A DNA stretch of 33,764 nucleotides, from positions 1 to 33,764 of the forward strand of contig NZ_JACHKZ010000038.1 of NCBI RefSeq assembly GCF_014207855.1, given 5' to 3'. Positions within the stretch are counted from its first letter, which is position 1. Every line of letters starts with the position of its first letter. A program made the translations under genes and the position numbers. The DNA comes from Comamonas odontotermitis (lineage in GTDB: Bacteria > Pseudomonadota > Gammaproteobacteria > Burkholderiales > Burkholderiaceae_C). Positions 30,811 to 33,764 of the stretch are shown here, piece after piece. The notes under the pieces were generated by a model. That model was not told the DNA's origin. It did not search any database and saw only the letters and a program-made list of their open reading frames with translations.

Positions 30811-32292
30811 ATGACCGCGCCTGCCCCTACAACCACCCAGAACCCTGGTAGCGCCCAACTCGCCAACAGCTCGATCCGACGTAATCTGCTGCTGGGCATC
30901 CTGCTACCAGTGGTGGTCTTCATGGTCTACAACACCAGCAGCCTCTACCAGCAGTCGCTCCAATCCCTCAATACCGCATACGACCGCAGCCTGCTGGCGT
31001 CAGCCAAGGTGATCGGCGAACAGTTGACCGTACAAGGCTATGACGAGCTGGCCATTGTCGAATCCACGGTCCCCTATTCAGCGCTGGAAGCCTTTGAGGC
31101 AGACAACCAGTCGCGCCTGTTCTATCGCGTCTCCACCATGGCGGGCGAGCTGATTGGCGGCTTTGCCGAGTTGCCGCTGTGGAGGGGCCGCATCGCCCAG
31201 CAGCCGCCCTATGCGGCCCTGGTGGACTTTTACAATGGCGAATTCCGAGGCATGCCCGTTCGCATTGCCGCCTTGCTGCAACCCGTTGCCAGCGCCAACG
31301 GGCGCGGCATGGCCATTGTGCAGGTGGCAGAAACCTTGCAGATCCGCGAATCCCTGGCCCGGGAGATCTTGTTGGGCACCCTGTTCAAGCAAGCGCTGCT
31401 GTTTGTCTGCATTGCGTGTGTCGTCGTGTTCGTGGTGCGCCGGGCCACCCTGCCCATCCTGCAACTGAGCAAGCAGCTCAACAGCCGCAGCAACGACGAC
31501 CTGCAGCCGCTGAAAGTGCCCCCCGCCACCCCAGTTGAAGTGCTGCCTCTGGTCGACTCTACCAACCACGCCATGGCGCGCCTCGCTCACCTGCTGGCGC
31601 ATCAAAAGCGATTTGTACGCGATGCATCGCACCAGTTGCGCACGCCACTGGCGGTACTCAAGGTTCAGGTTCAGTCGGCCCTGCGAGGCGATGTGGAGCC
31701 ACACCAGGCTCTGCATGAGATCAGCACCACCGTAGGCCGCGCTACCCAGTTGGCCAACCAGATGCTGTCGCTCGCAAAAGTAGAGCAGTTGCAGCAGTCG
31801 GAACAAGCACAGACCGTCAGCTTGACGGAGGTGGTTCGAGACATGGTCATAGAACTATCGCCGCTGCTGGCCGAAAAGAATCTGCAGTTTGAGCTGGTGA
31901 GCGAAGAGCTTACTCTGATGGCGCACCCATGGATGCTGCGCGAGCTGGTGCGTAATCTGCTGCACAACGCCATACAACATTCGCCGCACGGTGCCCCCCT
32001 GCAGATCAAACTGGCAACGCAGGAGGATCGCCCGGTTCTGCGCGTGAGCGATTGGGGAGAAGGTGTCTCTGCCGCAGTGCAGGCACGCTTGGCAGAACCC
32101 TTTGTCAGCGGAGTGCCCAATGGCGGATCAGGCCTGGGCCTCGCCATTTGCCGCTCCATCTGTGATGCGCTGCACGCACAGCTGCATTTGCGCAACCGCC
32201 ATGGCAACGGCGCCATTGAAGGATTTGACGCTGTAGTAGAGTTTGCCTTCGTAGCCAATACGCCCCCGGCCTCATCCCATGCCCACTTCTGA
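30811..32292 (+). CDS. tctE: TctE-like sensor histidine kinase
   Basis: A protein of 493 aa. A cytoplasmic tail of about 24 residues is followed by membrane helix 1 (LLLGILLPVVVFMVYNT), a periplasmic sensor region (about 42-185) of the TctE N-terminal type, and membrane helix 2 (ALLFVCIACVVVFVV, 195-209). The phosphorylated His is His274 in FVRDASHQLRTPLAVL. ATP-binding boxes are LLHNAIQHSP (N), DWGEGV (G1) and GGSGLGLAI (G2). It is the partner of the response regulator just upstream. Its 3' end overlaps the next gene by 14 bp. The activating ligand is presumably the transported carboxylate, which is inferred from gene order. Confidence 0.93.
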   Translation: MTAPAPTTTQNPGSAQLANSSIRRNLLLGILLPVVVFMVYNTSSLYQQSLQSLNTAYDRSLLASAKVIGEQLTVQGYDELAIVESTVPYSALEAFEADNQSRLFYRVSTMAGELIGGFAELPLWRGRIAQQPPYAALVDFYNGEFRGMPVRIAALLQPVASANGRGMAIVQVAETLQIRESLAREILLGTLFKQALLFVCIACVVVFVVRRATLPILQLSKQLNSRSNDDLQPLKVPPATPVEVLPLVDSTNHAMARLAHLLAHQKRFVRDASHQLRTPLAVLKVQVQSALRGDVEPHQALHEISTTVGRATQLANQMLSLAKVEQLQQSEQAQTVSLTEVVRDMVIELSPLLAEKNLQFELVSEELTLMAHPWMLRELVRNLLHNAIQHSPHGAPLQIKLATQEDRPVLRVSDWGEGVSAAVQARLAEPFVSGVPNGGSGLGLAICRSICDALHAQLHLRNRHGNGAIEGFDAVVEFAFVANTPPASSHAHF

Positions 32293-32704
32293 TACCCCTG
32301 ACAGCGAATCCATGCGCATCGACAAATGGCTGTGGTGCGCGCGCTTTTACAAGACCCGTGCCATTGCGGTCGAAGCCATCAACAAAGGCCATGTCCGCGT
32401 CAACCAGGCCAGCGCCAAGCCGGGCAAAGAGGTAAAAGCAGGCGACACCGTGGAGCTGCAACAGGGCAACATTCCCAAAACAGTGGTTATCACGGCCATG
32501 GCCCGTACCCGGGGGCCCGCACCTGTTGCTCAAGCGCTTTACTCGGAGACACCGCAGAGCATTGCCCAAAGGACCACGCTCGCCGAACAGCGCCGCCTGG
32601 CCCCCGAACCCGCCAATACGCTCAAGGATGGGCGCCCCACCAAGCGCGACAGACGGGAGTTGCAAGGACTGCGGGATTGGGGAGATCGGTGGAGTGCTGA
32701 ATGA
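32279..32704 (+). CDS. hslR: S4-domain RNA-binding protein, Hsp15/HslR family
   Basis: A protein of 141 aa. The S4 domain covers about residues 12-75: MRIDKWLWCARFYKTRAIAVEAINKGHVRVN, then KPGKEVKAGDTVEL. It is followed by a basic tail (PTKRDRRELQGLRDW). Hsp15 binds stalled 50S subunits that keep a nascent chain attached to tRNA and helps recycle them. The start overlaps tctE by 14 bp; the internal Met12 is an alternative start. The overlap suggests co-transcription with tctDE although no functional link is known. Confidence 0.92.
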   Translation: MPTSDTPDSESMRIDKWLWCARFYKTRAIAVEAINKGHVRVNQASAKPGKEVKAGDTVELQQGNIPKTVVITAMARTRGPAPVAQALYSETPQSIAQRTTLAEQRRLAPEPANTLKDGRPTKRDRRELQGLRDWGDRWSAE

Positions 32705-32820
32705 ATGGCTCTCAAAACCAATAGCTGAAGGCGGCTACCTGGCAATAAATCGACCCTTTATCAATCTATAGCCACAGGTCGGCCACCCATCCACACGAGC
32801 TCTCCACAAAACGGCTCTTG

Positions 32821-33279
32821 CTACTTGCCCCAGCAACTGGCATCGTAGCCTGTATCACCACTCACCTTGCCATTCGCCCCCTGCACACCGGTATTGCTCA
32901 AGGTGTAGGTGCCGCACTTGTCTGCAGCCTGCGGCCCCGGACTTTTTGGAACGGCCTGCAATGTAAAGGCCGCGCCGGTGTTTCCATTTACCACGCTGAT
33001 GGTGTAGCGCTTCGCAGGATCTGCGGTACCGTTACTATCTTTCCATTGGAGCGCATTGGGTAGATTTGTCGGATAGACACCTCCTGCAGTAGCAGCACGC
33101 TCCATCCATTGCGCAGCCTGCAGCAACCCCGCCCTCGCATCCGCCCGGTGTCCACGGCGGATGTATTCGTTATAGCTGGGCATCGCAATCGCAGTCAGAA
33201 TGGATACCACCGCCACCACGATCATCACCTCGATCAACGTAAAACCGCGCTGCTGCATCCTTCTGTTTTTCTCTCGCAT
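32821..33279 (-). CDS. pilE: Type IV pilin, PilE-like
   Basis: A protein of 152 aa from the ATG at 33279, chosen because GGGAGG lies 7 nt upstream. ATGs at 33294 and 33258 are alternatives. The prepilin cleavage site is RG/FTLIEVMIVVAVVSILTAIAMPSYNEYIRRG, with the conserved Glu5 of the mature protein. The head domain ends with a disulfide-type pair DKCGTYTL...YDASCWGK. It is probably a minor pilin or pilin-like subunit placed at the end of a pilY1-containing operon, assembled by the type IV pilus machine in the inner membrane. It directly follows the PilY1-like gene, whose TAA stop overlaps the ATG at 33294. Confidence 0.92.
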   Translation of the reverse strand: MREKNRRMQQRGFTLIEVMIVVAVVSILTAIAMPSYNEYIRRGHRADARAGLLQAAQWMERAATAGGVYPTNLPNALQWKDSNGTADPAKRYTISVVNGNTGAAFTLQAVPKSPGPQAADKCGTYTLSNTGVQGANGKVSGDTGYDASCWGK

Positions 33280-33293
33280 TCCTTGCCCTCCCA

Positions 33294-33764
33294 TTATTTC
33301 AATTGACGCCAGCTCGGACGCAGTGATTGCTCGGGCATGCGCAGGATGCGCTCAGCATCGTCTCGCAGGCAGCTGTCACCTTTACACGTACTCACATCCA
33401 GCATGACAGTCTCGGACGATGCGATTTGCGAATGCGAGCCCTTGTCCACCTGCACCCGCGAAGCATTGTCATTGTCCGCTGCGCTATACGTGCCATTGCC
33501 TGCTGCATCAATCAGCTGAATGCTGGGCTTGGCTCCGTCCATGATGTTGAGCATCGTGCGGTACTGACGCTCCGAATCGACCGAAGTAGATTCGCAGCTT
33601 TCTTTCGTCACATCCACATCAGAGCCTTTGGCTGGAACCTGGCTATACACCAACAGGATATTTGTATTGTCATACATCTCCATGTTCTTGAGCAGACGCT
33701 CACCCACAGCCGGCAAGTCCATGTACCAGCCATTCTTCGTCGTCAACCAGTACTTGGTTTTCGT
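33294..33764 (-). CDS. PilY1-like pilus-tip/biogenesis protein, C-terminal part (cut by the window edge)
   Basis: The frame is open from the window edge to a TAA stop and shows 156 residues of what is normally a protein of over 1000 aa. The visible end starts TKTKYWLTTKNGWYMDLPAVGERLLKNM, the segment near the C-terminus of PilY1 beta-propeller domains, and continues with a Cys-containing region (VTKESCES, VSTCKGDSCLRDD) and a tail RILRMPEQSLRPSWRQLK. PilY1 proteins sit at the pilus tip and affect pilus extension and adhesion. It is followed by the pilin gene with overlapping stop and start. Assignment rests on the GWYMDLP segment and the operon context. Confidence 0.85.
   Translation of the reverse strand, partial: TKTKYWLTTKNGWYMDLPAVGERLLKNMEMYDNTNILLVYSQVPAKGSDVDVTKESCESTSVDSERQYRTMLNIMDGAKPSIQLIDAAGNGTYSAADNDNASRVQVDKGSHSQIASSETVMLDVSTCKGDSCLRDDAERILRMPEQSLRPSWRQLK

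Noticed and set aside
32712..32745. Possible third copy of the intergenic hairpin repeat after the S4 gene
   Set aside because: It shares only AATAGCTG with the other copies. The GCGCTT core and a pairing arm are missing.

Overview
The window is a GC-rich chromosomal segment of a betaproteobacterium, most likely a member of the Comamonadaceae (Comamonas/Acidovorax/Delftia group). This is an inference. It rests on the order of the sox genes, a tctCBA/tctDE locus, several secreted proteins with IPTL-type C-terminal sorting signals, an Hsp15-type S4 protein, and two copies of a hairpin repeat that I recall as common between genes in this family. No rRNA, tRNA, CRISPR array, transposase or integrase was seen.

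Region 1 (1-13.4 kb) holds the tail of an unknown gene, a small DUF2846 lipoprotein gene followed by a very strong terminator, and then four large genes for exported proteins (1256, about 711, 838 and 923 aa) in mixed orientation (-,-,+,-). Each has an N-terminal signal peptide, a body of beta-sandwich or beta-strand repeats (DUF11-like, DUF5979-like, PA14-like, Calx-beta-like), and a C-terminal tail of Pro-containing motif, hydrophobic helix and Arg-rich end. That is the layout of IPTL-CTERM proteins, which are thought to be processed by exosortase H. The 1256-aa gene contains two tandem arrays, 3 x 480 bp and 4 x 327 bp. The second is nearly identical between copies.

Region 2 (13.4-15.5 kb) has about 1 kb with no convincing gene, then a uracil-DNA-glycosylase-family gene.

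Region 3 (15.4-26.4 kb) is a sulfur-oxidation locus. On the minus strand, transcription runs cytochrome c - soxC - soxD - soxY - soxZ - soxA - soxX - soxB - a YeeE/YedE (SoxT-like) transporter. Upstream lie soxH and a soxW-like thioredoxin on the same strand, with a divergent gene for an exported DsrE-family protein and an ArsR-family regulator. Together they encode the periplasmic multi-enzyme Sox system: SoxYZ carries the sulfur on a C-terminal Gly-Gly-Cys-Gly-Gly arm, SoxAX loads it, SoxB hydrolyses off sulfate, and SoxCD oxidises the sulfane sulfur. The small cytochrome is a candidate electron acceptor. The presence of soxCD predicts complete oxidation of thiosulfate to sulfate without sulfur globules.

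Region 4 (26.5-32.3 kb) is a tripartite tricarboxylate transporter operon, tctC-tctB-tctA on the minus strand, with a divergent two-component system tctD-tctE on the plus strand that probably controls it. An S4-domain (HslR/Hsp15-like) gene overlaps the end of tctE.

Region 5 (32.8-33.8 kb) is the end of a type IV pilus minor-pilin operon: the C-terminus of a PilY1-like protein, cut by the window edge, followed by a pilE-like pilin.

The most notable structural observations are the four-gene cluster of IPTL-CTERM-type surface proteins with its repeat arrays, and intergenic hairpins placed inside operons (soxX/soxB, soxZ/soxA and tctC/tctB) where they could set unequal expression of neighbouring genes.
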